Below are positions 53,952 through 63,890 of a DNA stretch of 64,000 nt, one piece after another (position 1 is the first letter of the stretch; the number at the start of each line of letters is the position of its first letter). A model generated the notes under the pieces. That model ran no database searches and was not told the DNA's origin. It worked only from the letters and a program-made list of their open reading frames with translations. Source of the stretch: G963677915 sp963677915 (GTDB lineage Bacteria; Bacillota; Clostridia; Lachnospirales; Vallitaleaceae); assembly GCA_963677915.2 (NCBI GenBank), contig CAXXGE010000016.1:1-64000 (forward strand), read 5' to 3'. The position numbers were made by a program, and so were the translations under genes.

Positions 53952-55220
53952 ATGGCACTCCCCTACATAAAAGCTCCATTATATGCAAGTTATTCAATTG
54001 AAAAAGTTGCATACAATGCAGCTTTTTGGTACCATTTCTGCAAAGTTAATTATGAGAACTATTTGTATATAAATCTGGAATACGACGAAGATATTCAGGC
54101 TGTATTTGAGGCCAGCTTAAAACCGGAGGAAATCGTCAATGCTATAGGCTTAATTAAAGGGGTAAAGATAATTCCAGAGGAGACCGTGATTTTTTTTGAT
54201 GAGATACAGGTATCCGAGCGGGCGATTACTTCTCTCAAATATTTCAATGAATCGAATGTGCATTACAACATCATGTGCGCAGGCAGTCTTCTGGGAGTGG
54301 CATTGAATCGATTCAAAGGCTCCTTTCCTGTAGGGAAAGTATATCGGAATTATTTATATCCCATGAATTTCCAGGAATTTCTGTGGGCATTAAGTGAAGA
54401 AGGAATCGATGAAGTTATCCAAAAAGCGTATTTGAACAGCGATCCGTTGATGGAACCAATACACAGAAAATGCTTGATGCTTTATAAGGATTATCTGTAT
54501 GTTGGTGGTATGCCAGCTTCAATACTGGAATACATTGAAAAAGGTAGAAAACTGAACTTATATGATGAAACGGTAAAGCGAAGAATACTGGACGACTATA
54601 TGGCCGACATGAGCAAATATACGACATCAGCAGAGCAACAAAAAATCAACAAAGTCTTTCGATCCATCCCGAGACAACTAGGACAAGAATCCCGATTCAA
54701 CTATAAATTCATTGATGATAATGGGAGCAAACGTAAATATGAATCATCAATAGATTAGTTGACAAATAGTCGTATTGTTAGCAAGTGTACTTTGGTTGAG
54801 ATGCCAAGGATCCCTTTAAACGTTTATGAAAAAGAATCAATGTTCAAGCTGTACGTGGATGATACTGGATTGCTGATGAGTCTAGCTGGAATGAGTGCAG
54901 CTGATTTGATTAGCAATGAGGCTAATTTGTATAGAGGCATGCTTACTGAAAACTACGTTGCTCAAGCATTGGCATTCAATCAAATTCCTTTGTATTATTG
55001 GAGATCGAAATACAATGCAGAGATAGATTTCCTTATTTCAATTGATGGACACGTAGTACCGGTTGAAGTGAAGGCGTCAACCAATACCAAGTCAAAATCA
55101 TTAAAAGTATACCGGGAACAATATTCTCCGGAATTTGCTATAAAATTATCAGCTAATAATTTCAATGTATCCAATGGAGTGAAAAGTATCCCTCTATATG
55201 CGGCATACATGATAAAATGA
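53952..55220 (+). pseudogene. AAA ATPase with DUF4143 domain, P-loop lost and in-frame TAG
   Basis: VNYENYLYINLEYDEDIQAV, Walker B TVIFFDEIQVS, CAGSLLGVALN and YPMNFQEFLWAL are the AAA_14 features. The C-terminal DUF4143 domain has YWRSKYNAEIDFLISIDG and VVPVEVKAS. The normal N-terminus with Walker A is replaced by MALPYIKAPLYASYSIEK, in which only the residues after GKT remain. TAG at 54756-54758 interrupts YESSID-LTNSRIVSKC, where relatives have Trp, so TGG to TAG. No functional ATPase can result. Confidence 0.85.
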
Positions 55221-55257
55221 GACATGCAAAATAAACACCAAGGAAAGCGGTATATTT

Positions 55258-56730
55258 ATGAAACTTCAATCATTGAAACCACTGCAGGAAACAAAATATC
55301 TGTCAACAGAGAACGCATGGCGCTACCGGGCTATCATGCGTATTTTTTATATGTACGACCAGAAGTTCAGACACTGGCTGAACAAGGAAGATGTTTATGA
55401 GACACTGGCAAGCGACGAAAGATTCTCAGACTACACGATGGATATGTGCAAACAGGATCTGGATGTGCTTCGCGAGTGGGGGAATCTGAGCGCTGTTCAG
55501 GATACTTCCAGAGTTACGACCTACGAGCAGTTCGTCAATAAGCAATTCAGGTATCAGATGACCGAATATGCCATTGAGATTGAACGCATGACGGTCCGCC
55601 TGGAGAATCTTTTTATAGAGGGTGGTTCACTGGAGCCGACCCTGCTTGAAAGGATCAAGGAATCACTGGAAAAAACGGAAAAAATGACAAGTGCAGACCT
55701 TAAAATCCTGGGGGGATGGTGGAGCCAGCTGATAGGGGATTTCCAAAGACTCAACCAGAACTATCAGGATTATATACGTGACTGGAACAGCATCAAGATG
55801 GATGAACTGATGAAAACGAAGCACTTCCTCGTCTACAAGGAAAAGCTGACAGAGTACCTGCGTTACTTCATAAAGGAACTTCAGTCCCATGCGGCGGTGA
55901 TAGAACGGTTGCTTGTCGGGATACCCGAAGATAAACTGGAAGCCCTGTTCAGCCGCATAACAGATTATGAGATGGACATTCCAAGAGTGGACATGGAAAA
56001 AATAAGACGAGAAGACATCCATGCCAATATTACCGGTAAATATGACAGCCTTAGACATTTTTTCTGCGGGGCTGACAGTGAGGTGGAAATCATACTCTCC
56101 ATGACCAGTGAGATTATCCGAAAACTCACAAGGTATGCAGCAAGCATTCTGGAGCTTAGTACCCAGTATTCCAGCAGACGGGAAGAATACATGAAGGTCA
56201 TGGATCTGTTCTTGAAAACCGAAACCATAGAGGAGGCACACAGGTTGTCGGCCCAGGTGTTCGGTATAGACAGCTACAGGCATTACTGCGGTGTTCAGGA
56301 GAGGGAAACAGAAAATATTCAATCATCGGTTTACGAGGAAGACCATACGGAAGTAGTGCTGGTTCCGAGAGTGAGGACCTATAGGGAGCGGCTTGAAAAA
56401 ACGGCAATTCCTGATAACGCTTCTGCGAAGGCGGCCATGCTGAGCAAGGTACTGCAGGAAAGGGACGAGGAAAAAAGAATCCTTGAAAGTTATCTGTTGA
56501 ACGGAAGAATCGCGTTCGGAGCACTGGACAAAGTACCAGCGAAAGTGAGAAGAACAGTCATGCGGTGGCTCGTCAAGGGTCTGCGTGAAAAGGGCGGACA
56601 TACAACGACTGAATATGGACACCGTTACAGGGTCGGCAATCCCGAGGAGAAAAGAAGATGCCTGCTGCGCTGCGAGGACGGAGACATGGAAATGCCGGCC
56701 TACATACTTGAATTCGAGGTGGAACAATGA
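55258..56730 (+). CDS. jetA: Wadjet type I protein JetA (TIGR02677 family)
   Basis: The N-terminus, ETKYLSTENAWRYRAIMRIF, followed by winged-helix-like sequence (HWLNKEDVYETLASDERFSD) and long helices, is the TIGR02677 family, the kleisin-like subunit of the Wadjet SMC complex. It is 490 residues. Its stop overlaps the start of jetB by four bases. With JetB and JetC it forms the DNA-loop-extruding complex that detects small circular plasmids. The ribosome binding site is AAGGAAAG. The nearest upstream gene is the broken AAA ATPase; no own promoter is evident in the 37-base gap. Confidence 0.93.
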   Translation: MKLQSLKPLQETKYLSTENAWRYRAIMRIFYMYDQKFRHWLNKEDVYETLASDERFSDYTMDMCKQDLDVLREWGNLSAVQDTSRVTTYEQFVNKQFRYQMTEYAIEIERMTVRLENLFIEGGSLEPTLLERIKESLEKTEKMTSADLKILGGWWSQLIGDFQRLNQNYQDYIRDWNSIKMDELMKTKHFLVYKEKLTEYLRYFIKELQSHAAVIERLLVGIPEDKLEALFSRITDYEMDIPRVDMEKIRREDIHANITGKYDSLRHFFCGADSEVEIILSMTSEIIRKLTRYAASILELSTQYSSRREEYMKVMDLFLKTETIEEAHRLSAQVFGIDSYRHYCGVQERETENIQSSVYEEDHTEVVLVPRVRTYRERLEKTAIPDNASAKAAMLSKVLQERDEEKRILESYLLNGRIAFGALDKVPAKVRRTVMRWLVKGLREKGGHTTTEYGHRYRVGNPEEKRRCLLRCEDGDMEMPAYILEFEVEQ

Positions 56731-57893
56731 AAGAAATCCATACACTGCTGGGGAACAGATGGGTACTGAAACGTCAGGATGCGGACCTGTATTTCAAGCT
56801 CAAAGACAACCTGCAGCAATACAAATCGTTTTTTAGGGAAAAACTTGGATATAGCATTATCGTAAATCCGCTGATGGTCAAGGTGGAGAAAATACCCGGA
56901 AAGGCCAAACCGTGGATGGGAATCCGTGATTTTGATACGAAGATGGCGTATGTTTTCTTCTGTCTTGTGCTGATGTACCTGGAGGAGCTTGATCAGGGAG
57001 AGCAGTTTGTATTGTCGCAGGTGACCGACTACATCCAGGCCAATTACAAAAAAGGGGAGACTGTCGACTGGACATCGTTTACCCAAAGGAAAACACTGAT
57101 CAAGGTACTCAGATATTTCTCGGATACAGGGATGATCATCGTCAACGACGGTGATGAAAACGGTTTTGCCGGATCCGCTGAATCGGTCGCTGTGTTGTAT
57201 GAAAACACAGGCGCGTCGAAATACTTCATGCGCAGATTCGCCGTTGATATCAGTGAAGTGCAGAGTATAGATGATTTTGAAGGCCTTGAATGGCGGACGG
57301 AAGATCTGGACCGCGGTCTGGTCCGGCGCCACAGAATATACAGGAGGCTGGTCATGGAACCTGTTGTATACGAGGAGTCTGATGATGACCAGGATTATCT
57401 ATATATCAAGAACCAGCGCAGTGTTATCACCCATGATATTGAGAAGAATCTGGACAGCGCCTTCCATCTGCATCAGAACGGAGCTATGGTCATGATGAAG
57501 GAAAGCGACGGCGGAGCTTTGCATATGCCGAACAGAAAGAACATTGCCGATATCGTGCTTCAGATATGTAATGAAATTAGAAGCATGGCAGTTTCAGGTG
57601 TTTTACAGCGTAACCGGAAGGATATCATACTGATTCCCCACCTCAAATGGACGCAAATGGTTGAGGTTGTAAGGGAAAAATACAGCCAGGGTTGGAGCAA
57701 GACATACCGGGAAGCTATGCTGCATCAGCTGCAGAAAGAGATTGAAGAGCTGATGACAGACTTCGGCATGATTGAAATCGATAAGGATAGGGTGGAAGTC
57801 AGTTTGATGCCTGCATGCGGCAAATTGACAGGCGACTATTCGGCAGACTATTGGAGAAAGAGGGAACCAAACGATGAAACCATGGAAGATTAA
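56727..57893 (+). CDS. jetB: Wadjet type I protein JetB (TIGR02678 family)
   Basis: The sequence LLGNRWVLKRQDADLYFKLK, then FREKLGYSIIVNPLMVKVEK, is typical of TIGR02678, the KITE-like subunit. AKPWMGIRDFDTKMAYVFFC and YIQANYKKGETVDWTSFTQR give two winged-helix stretches. It is 388 residues. It overlaps jetA by four bases and jetC by 20 bases, so the operon is tightly coupled. It dimerises and bridges the SMC heads. Confidence 0.93.
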   Translation: MKEIHTLLGNRWVLKRQDADLYFKLKDNLQQYKSFFREKLGYSIIVNPLMVKVEKIPGKAKPWMGIRDFDTKMAYVFFCLVLMYLEELDQGEQFVLSQVTDYIQANYKKGETVDWTSFTQRKTLIKVLRYFSDTGMIIVNDGDENGFAGSAESVAVLYENTGASKYFMRRFAVDISEVQSIDDFEGLEWRTEDLDRGLVRRHRIYRRLVMEPVVYEESDDDQDYLYIKNQRSVITHDIEKNLDSAFHLHQNGAMVMMKESDGGALHMPNRKNIADIVLQICNEIRSMAVSGVLQRNRKDIILIPHLKWTQMVEVVREKYSQGWSKTYREAMLHQLQKEIEELMTDFGMIEIDKDRVEVSLMPACGKLTGDYSADYWRKREPNDETMED

Positions 57894-60800
57894 CAGAACC
57901 GGGATTGTCAATTTCTGGTATTACGATGATGAGGAGTTTCTGTTTGACGATGGCAGGTTGCTGCTTAGAGGAGCGAACGGTTCCGGAAAGTCGGTTACGA
58001 TGCAGAGTTTTATTCCGCTGCTTTTCGATGGTAACAGAAGCCCGGAACGACTCGATCCTTTTGGCTCCAGAGCCCGGAAAATGGACAGCTACCTGCTGAG
58101 CGACGGTCTTGACCTTGAGGAGAGGACAGGCTATCTGTTCATGGAGTTCACAAAACCGGAGAGTGACCGGTATATGACAATCGGTATGGGACTTAAGGCA
58201 AGAAAGAACATGACGCTGAGTACCTGGTATTTCATCCTGTTCGACAATCGCCGGATTGGAGCAAAATACGACCTGTCCCTCTACAAGGATATCGGAGAAC
58301 GCATTCCGCTGACAGAAAGGGAATTGACGAACAGAATCGGAGAAGGCGGCAAAGTCTTTACAAAGCAGAGGGACTATAAGGAGGCGGTCAACGACCATCT
58401 GTTCGGCTATGAGGATCTGTCTGATTTTGATGAGCTTATCGAACTACTGGTTCAAATCAGAAGCCCAAAGCTTTCGAAGGAATTCAAACCGACCACCATG
58501 TATGAAATCATGCAGAATTCACTCGTGACGCTGACGGAAGAAGATCTGAGGCCCATGTCCGAAGCCATTGAAAACATGGATGAGATACGTGTCAAAATCG
58601 ACACACTCACTGAAGCAAAAAAGGCGATGGCAAGAATCGACAGTGCCTATTCAAAATACAACCAATATGTAATCTCTACAAAAGCCAAGAAATTTCTGGA
58701 CCTTTCATCGGATCTGGAAAGATGCGACAAAGAAATTGAAGACATGGCTGCCCGGGAGGATAAAAGCAAAACCCTGTTGATTCAAACGAGTCAGGACATT
58801 GAAGACCGGAAGGAAGAGCAAAGCCAGCTTGAAGAAAAGAAAAACCGGCTTCAGGCACATGATCTTGCCAGGTTGGCAGAAGAGAAGATCAATCTTGAGA
58901 AATCCGGCGAACGACTGAACGCCGATATTGATATGAAGGAAAAGCAGATGGAAAAGGGCAGGCAGGATGAGGCAGCCTTCAGAGAACGCTTGAAGAAAAA
59001 TGAAGATGAGTGTTATCTGCTTGAGAAAGAGACAAGTGGAATAATGCAGGACATGGCCGGGTATGCTGAGGACTGCCAGTATGATGAATACGCCTTTTTC
59101 AGAGATGAGTATGAGAAGAAAACTGAGACGTCATTCAAGTTCGACTATTATAGCCAGGATGCACAAAAGTACAGGGGAAAACTCGATGTCGCCCTCCAGC
59201 TGATCAGAGAACAGGAACAGATCCAGAAGAGCTATGACAGATCTACGGAAAAACGCGACGAAGAAAGCAGGAAAACGGAACGTCAGAGACAGCAGGTGCA
59301 GCTGGCAGAAAAGCAGTTGTCTGACATCAAGGAGGAATTTGCGCAGCAGGTGTTCGCCTGGCAGATGGAGCACAAAGAGCTGGAGATAGACAGGCACAAC
59401 CTCCAAAAAGCTGTGGAAATGGCCTACCGATACAGGGATCCCTACCGTTTCGATCAGATTCTAGATCCCATTAAGGAAGCTTATGAGAAGGAAAGACAGC
59501 TGGTCAGGGACAATATCAGTACCCTCAGTGGAGAAATGAGGAATCTTGAAAAGGAGATTCGCGCAAAAGAGGAGGAATGGCAGCGACTCTCCGACCAGCC
59601 GGAAGCGGAGCCGGAAAGAACAGAGGCTGTCATCCGCAACAGGAACAGGCTGAAAGCGTCGGGCATCAAACATTTGCCTCTCTACAAAGCCATCGATTTT
59701 GTAAAGGAAACGGATGAGTCGCTCAAAGGGAGGATTGAAGAAGCGCTGCTTGACATCGGCATTCTGGATGCCCTGATCATTTCACCTGAGGACAGGGACA
59801 AGGCTCTGGCGATGGATGAAGGCATGGCTGACAAGTACATTTTCGCAGATCCAATCATGCTCAGCCATAATCTGGGCATGTATCTCCGACCGGATAGCGA
59901 GGAACAGGAACTTGAACCTGGAAGCATAGTGGATGTCATAGAAAGCATGCTCCTGAATCCGGGTGACAGAGAACTTTTCATTGATGAACAAGGCAATTAC
60001 GGCATGGGCATCATCAAAGGGAAAAGCAGCGGCATTCTGTCCTCCAGGTTTATCGGCTATCTGTCAAGAAAAAGGTACAAGGATGAGCTGCTTTCTGCAA
60101 TCCGGTCAGAAATAGACGGCATCAAGGAGCAGGTCCGGGGGCTGGAAGAAGCTATCGGTGCCTATGAGAAAACACTTTCGGCGCATAAGGAAGCCTGGGA
60201 AAAACTGCCCGGACAGGAGGATCTGGATATTGCCTTTGATGAAATGAAAGTCCAGAAGCTGGACTATGAAGCAATGCAGAAAACGGTGCTGCGTCTGACG
60301 GTAGAATGTGAAGCCCTGCTCGAACAGCTGAAAGAAGTGAGCGCCAGGAAAATCGATGCGACAAGGCAGATCAACCTTCCGGCCAGGATCGAGGATTACA
60401 AGGATGCCTTGGAGGCCATCGACAGTTATCGGGATTTACTGCAGAAATTCCAGATTACGGACCAGAATCTGATGCATAAAAAGGCTGAAGCAAAGGCTAT
60501 TGAAGACCAGCTTGACAGCAATGAACAAAAGCTTGAGGATATCCTTTACGATTTGACCAGGCTGGAAAGGGACAGAGACGCCTTGCTTCACAAGTTGCAT
60601 CATATTGTCGAAGAACTGAAGCTTCATGATTATGAAAAGATAGAAAAGGAATTAAAGGACTGCGCAGACAGGCTGGCGGCCCTGCCCGGCTTGCTTCAGA
60701 GTCTGATGGATTCCAGATCGAAGCTCAAGTCGGAAGTGGAACAATTTGCCGAGGTGGCTGAACGCCTGGGCCTAAGGCGCCAGAGCGTCGATGACCATTT

Positions 60801-61971
60801 GACATTGTTCCGGTGGGCATTCGAAGAGGAATGGAAACTGGGATATGTGGTTGAGCAGACCGGTGAAGAAATTGAGGCAGATTCAAAAGCCAACGCACAT
60901 CGGGTACTGGAGCTTTACGGCAATATCTTTGGCGAAGGCAAGACATTGCTTGATTACAGCAACAGTCTAAACGAAAAATTCCATCGCGAGCAGGGTGAGC
61001 TCGTCGAGTACAATCTGAAGTTTATCAGCCTGTTTAGCGTTGTTCCGCATAAAACGGTTGAAGAGGATGATAAAATCCATATCCAGAGAAGCGATATCGA
61101 GGGACGCATTCAAGGGAAATCAGTAAGATTCCATGAAATGCAGACGCTGGTTGAAAGGCAGATACAGGAGCAGAGCTCTCTGCTTGAGGAAAGAGACCGG
61201 CAGCTCTTCGAAGAGACACTGATCAACACCATTGGACGTAAAATCAGCAGCAAGATTTACCATAGCGAGAAGTGGGTCAAGAAGATAGACGAGCTGATGG
61301 TCAGCATGGACACGTCCATGGGACTCAAATTCAATCTGAGATGGGTGACCAGGAAAGCTGAAACCGAGGAGCAGCTCGCCACGGATGAGCTTGTGGAGAT
61401 TCTAAAAGGTGAACCCAGTCTTCTTTCAAGGGAAAAGAAAGAGCGTCTGATTGCCCATTTCAAGTCGAAAATAAACCAGGTACGGATGAGGATGGAAGAT
61501 GAGCAGGAAAAGAGAAGTCACCTCGCCATTATGAAAGAGGTGCTTGATTACCGGAAGTGGTTCGAATTCCAGCTGTACTTCACCAAGTCAGGCGACAGGA
61601 AGAAGGAGATGACCAACAATGCCTTCTTCACATTCAGCGGCGGGGAAAAAGCGATGGCGATGTATGTGCCTCTATTCTCATCTGTCTATGCCAAATACCA
61701 GGGTGGCAGAAGTGACTGTCCGAAGGTCATTTCACTGGATGAAGCCTTTGCCGGAGTCGATGAAGAGAATATCCAGGATATGTTCAGGCTGGTGGTTGAG
61801 CTGGATCTTGATTTTGTTGCCAATTCCCAGATCCTGTTCGGTGATTACGAGACGGTGCCATCTCTTGCGGTTTATGAGCTGATCAGGCCGAAGAATGCCA
61901 CTTTTGTCACCCTGATCCACTATAAATGGAACGGCAAGGTGAGAAGTCTGGTGGTGGATCATGATGACTGA
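57874..61971 (+). CDS. jetC: Wadjet type I SMC-like ATPase JetC (TIGR02680 family)
   Basis: The P-loop LLLRGANGSGKSVTMQSFIP is near residues 30-50. Two long coiled-coil arms (about 240-620 and 770-1150) flank a hinge-like region around SRFIGYLSRKRYK. The C-terminal head has the ABC signature FFTFSGGEKAMAMYVPLFSS and Walker B VISLDEAFAGVDEENIQDMF. It is 1365 residues, as expected for JetC. ATP-driven loop extrusion by this SMC-like protein measures DNA and directs JetD cleavage. It is intact, unlike many genes near it. Confidence 0.95.
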   Translation: MKPWKINRTGIVNFWYYDDEEFLFDDGRLLLRGANGSGKSVTMQSFIPLLFDGNRSPERLDPFGSRARKMDSYLLSDGLDLEERTGYLFMEFTKPESDRYMTIGMGLKARKNMTLSTWYFILFDNRRIGAKYDLSLYKDIGERIPLTERELTNRIGEGGKVFTKQRDYKEAVNDHLFGYEDLSDFDELIELLVQIRSPKLSKEFKPTTMYEIMQNSLVTLTEEDLRPMSEAIENMDEIRVKIDTLTEAKKAMARIDSAYSKYNQYVISTKAKKFLDLSSDLERCDKEIEDMAAREDKSKTLLIQTSQDIEDRKEEQSQLEEKKNRLQAHDLARLAEEKINLEKSGERLNADIDMKEKQMEKGRQDEAAFRERLKKNEDECYLLEKETSGIMQDMAGYAEDCQYDEYAFFRDEYEKKTETSFKFDYYSQDAQKYRGKLDVALQLIREQEQIQKSYDRSTEKRDEESRKTERQRQQVQLAEKQLSDIKEEFAQQVFAWQMEHKELEIDRHNLQKAVEMAYRYRDPYRFDQILDPIKEAYEKERQLVRDNISTLSGEMRNLEKEIRAKEEEWQRLSDQPEAEPERTEAVIRNRNRLKASGIKHLPLYKAIDFVKETDESLKGRIEEALLDIGILDALIISPEDRDKALAMDEGMADKYIFADPIMLSHNLGMYLRPDSEEQELEPGSIVDVIESMLLNPGDRELFIDEQGNYGMGIIKGKSSGILSSRFIGYLSRKRYKDELLSAIRSEIDGIKEQVRGLEEAIGAYEKTLSAHKEAWEKLPGQEDLDIAFDEMKVQKLDYEAMQKTVLRLTVECEALLEQLKEVSARKIDATRQINLPARIEDYKDALEAIDSYRDLLQKFQITDQNLMHKKAEAKAIEDQLDSNEQKLEDILYDLTRLERDRDALLHKLHHIVEELKLHDYEKIEKELKDCADRLAALPGLLQSLMDSRSKLKSEVEQFAEVAERLGLRRQSVDDHLTLFRWAFEEEWKLGYVVEQTGEEIEADSKANAHRVLELYGNIFGEGKTLLDYSNSLNEKFHREQGELVEYNLKFISLFSVVPHKTVEEDDKIHIQRSDIEGRIQGKSVRFHEMQTLVERQIQEQSSLLEERDRQLFEETLINTIGRKISSKIYHSEKWVKKIDELMVSMDTSMGLKFNLRWVTRKAETEEQLATDELVEILKGEPSLLSREKKERLIAHFKSKINQVRMRMEDEQEKRSHLAIMKEVLDYRKWFEFQLYFTKSGDRKKEMTNNAFFTFSGGEKAMAMYVPLFSSVYAKYQGGRSDCPKVISLDEAFAGVDEENIQDMFRLVVELDLDFVANSQILFGDYETVPSLAVYELIRPKNATFVTLIHYKWNGKVRSLVVDHDD

Positions 61972-63265
61972 ATCCGATATCAATGAAAGCTGTGCTGCCT
62001 ATCTGAAAAATCTGGAGGGCATTGAGCGGATTGCAAGAGGTTTGCGTAATAAATACGAGAGCCTTAATGACGTTGCCGGCAACTATGTTTTAAAGAATCC
62101 TTCGGAGGCTGAAAAGCGGTTTCTCCGTGGTCTGTTCAGAAAAGACTACAGCGATGTTAAACAGATCAGTATATCCTTGAAAAAATTCGAACGGGCCTTT
62201 GATGGAACGAAGTACGAGGGCATCAGTCTGGTCGAGGTCTTGAGTGCCTATTTCCGTGAAGAAATCGTATCGAAGAAGGATATGAAGCATAGAGCTTCCA
62301 GGATGAAGGAGGCTTTTTGGCGTGATGTTCTGAAGAAGGCCGAAAATCCCCGGTTCCATGCATGGCTGACGGAAACCGCTTGGAATAGCAAGAGCAAAGG
62401 CGGGAACTGGCTGAACAAGCAGTATGAGTCAGACCCGGAAAAGTTGGTTCTGTTGATCCACAGGTTGGACAAGATTGCGTCGCTGCTGGCAGGCGGGACG
62501 GATTTCTGGGCGAGGCCGGTTCTGGCCGCAAAGGCGACGAAAGATCCTCATGCATTGGACGATGACGAGGCTCTGTTCAAGTTCATGCTGCTTTACTTGA
62601 GTGCGGTATCCGGTTCTTCTATTCCAGAGAACGCCTATGAGCGGTCTGTTTTGCTGGAGCAATTCGGTATCATTGCAGACGGCAGCCAACTGTCTGTGGA
62701 CACTTACGGGCTGGAAGGTTTCGATGAACATGCAGTCTCATTGGGCTGGGACGTTTTTTTTCAAAGACATGAGCCTCTGATACTGACAAGAGCCAATCTG
62801 AGAGAAGCTGCAAGTATTCAAGCAAGTTCCGCAGGGCCGGTGTTTGCTTTTGAAAATCCTTCCGTTTTCCATACATTCATTCAGATGCTGCCGAGCTGCT
62901 CGGCTGTCTGCACATCTGGCCAGGTGAACCAGACCGCTTTGGCACTTCTGGGTATACTTGAAAAATGCAACGTACCTGTTCTGTACAACGGAGACTATGA
63001 TCCGGAAGGTCTGATGATTGCACAGCGTTTATGCAATAGATTCGGCAATGTTTCACCATGGTATTACAATTGCGAGGCGTATGAAAAGTGTATGTCAGAC
63101 AAAAAAATATCCGAAAGAAGACTGATTCAGCTGCGGGAGCTTTCGCATCCGGCGCTTATTATGGTTGCGGAGAAGTTGGAAAAGTACAAGAAAGCGGGTT
63201 ATCAGGAATACATCGTTGAAGAGTTGATCGGTGCCAGAAAGTCTGACCCCATGGTACGTTCTTAA
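61961..63265 (+). CDS. jetD: Wadjet type I nuclease JetD (TIGR02679/DUF2399), altered C-terminus
   Basis: The N-terminal half is the DUF3322-like arm, and the C-terminal half is the toprim (DUF2399) nuclease domain: Glu in VFAFENPSVFHTFI near 297 and the acidic motif YNGDYDPEGLMIAQRL near 345. It cuts plasmids recognised by JetABC. The first ATG, 61961, overlaps jetC by 11 bases. The last residues (EELIGARKSDPMVRS) come from a dispersed repeat at 63231. The duplicate at 51.6 kb has a different ending, so the native C-terminus may be lost. The catalytic region is complete. Confidence 0.9.
   Translation: MMTESDINESCAAYLKNLEGIERIARGLRNKYESLNDVAGNYVLKNPSEAEKRFLRGLFRKDYSDVKQISISLKKFERAFDGTKYEGISLVEVLSAYFREEIVSKKDMKHRASRMKEAFWRDVLKKAENPRFHAWLTETAWNSKSKGGNWLNKQYESDPEKLVLLIHRLDKIASLLAGGTDFWARPVLAAKATKDPHALDDDEALFKFMLLYLSAVSGSSIPENAYERSVLLEQFGIIADGSQLSVDTYGLEGFDEHAVSLGWDVFFQRHEPLILTRANLREAASIQASSAGPVFAFENPSVFHTFIQMLPSCSAVCTSGQVNQTALALLGILEKCNVPVLYNGDYDPEGLMIAQRLCNRFGNVSPWYYNCEAYEKCMSDKKISERRLIQLRELSHPALIMVAEKLEKYKKAGYQEYIVEELIGARKSDPMVRS
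63231..63257. repeat. dispersed palindromic repeat at the jetD / DUF4143 junction
   Basis: GTGCCA (63231-63236), loop GAAAGTCTGACCCCA, TGGTAC (63252-63257). It forms the last codons of jetD and is followed immediately by the DUF4143 fragment. A partner copy lies 660 bases further, at the other end of that fragment. Confidence 0.7.
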
Positions 63266-63866
63266 GGATGTTGTCGCGAGAAATAATATCGCAGATGTAA
63301 TGATGCTTGAGCATGTAGTGAAATTCATATTCCATAATATTGGAAACCAGACATCAACAAGTGAAATTGCGAACACGATGACTTCGAACGGCAGAAAAAT
63401 AGACCCCAAGACAGTAGAAAAGTACATGAAAGCATTGACGGACAGCCTGATTGTGTATAAAGCCAAAAGGTACAACATCAAGGGCAAACAATATCTCAAG
63501 ACACTAGAGAAGTACTATATTGTAGACATCGGACTGCGAAACATGCTCTTGGCGTCAAGTGATCAAGATGTGGGACATATTCTGGAAAATATTGTATATC
63601 TGGAATTGCTGCGCAGAGGCTATGAAGTCTATGTTGGACAGTATGGAGATCTGGAGGTCGATTTTGTCGCAATGAACGAAAAAGGTATCGAGTATTTTCA
63701 GGTTGCTGCCACTGTCAGGGATGAAAGGACATTGGAGAGAGAACTGAAACCCCTGCTAAATATAAAGGACCACTATCCAAAATACCTGCTGACGCTGGAT
63801 GAAGATCCGCCGGGAGACTATATGGGCGTGCGAAGAAAGAATGTCTTGGATTTTTTCCTTGAATGA
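63258..63866 (+). pseudogene. C-terminal fragment of an AAA/DUF4143 ATPase
   Basis: Reading in frame from the repeat: VLKDVVARNNIADVMMLEHV is mid-protein in this family, then a winged-helix stretch (TSTSEIANTMTSNGRKIDPK) and the nuclease-like domain YGDLEVDFVAMNEKGIEYFQ. The AAA P-loop half is absent. An open frame could start at GTG 63231 in the repeat. It is a relative of the intact gene at 17698 (both end in a DHYPKY/DNYPKY segment). Fragment flanked by direct copies of the dispersed repeat. Confidence 0.8.
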
Positions 63867-63890
63867 GAGTTTCTGTTGAGTCGATAGGTG

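Noticed and set aside
46051..54758. Two in-frame TAG codons as sign of pyrrolysine or amber recoding
   Set aside because: The affected positions correspond to ordinary Gln and Trp in relatives, one is in a gene that also lost its P-loop, and no pyl genes or downstream insertion elements are seen. Simple nonsense mutations are more likely.
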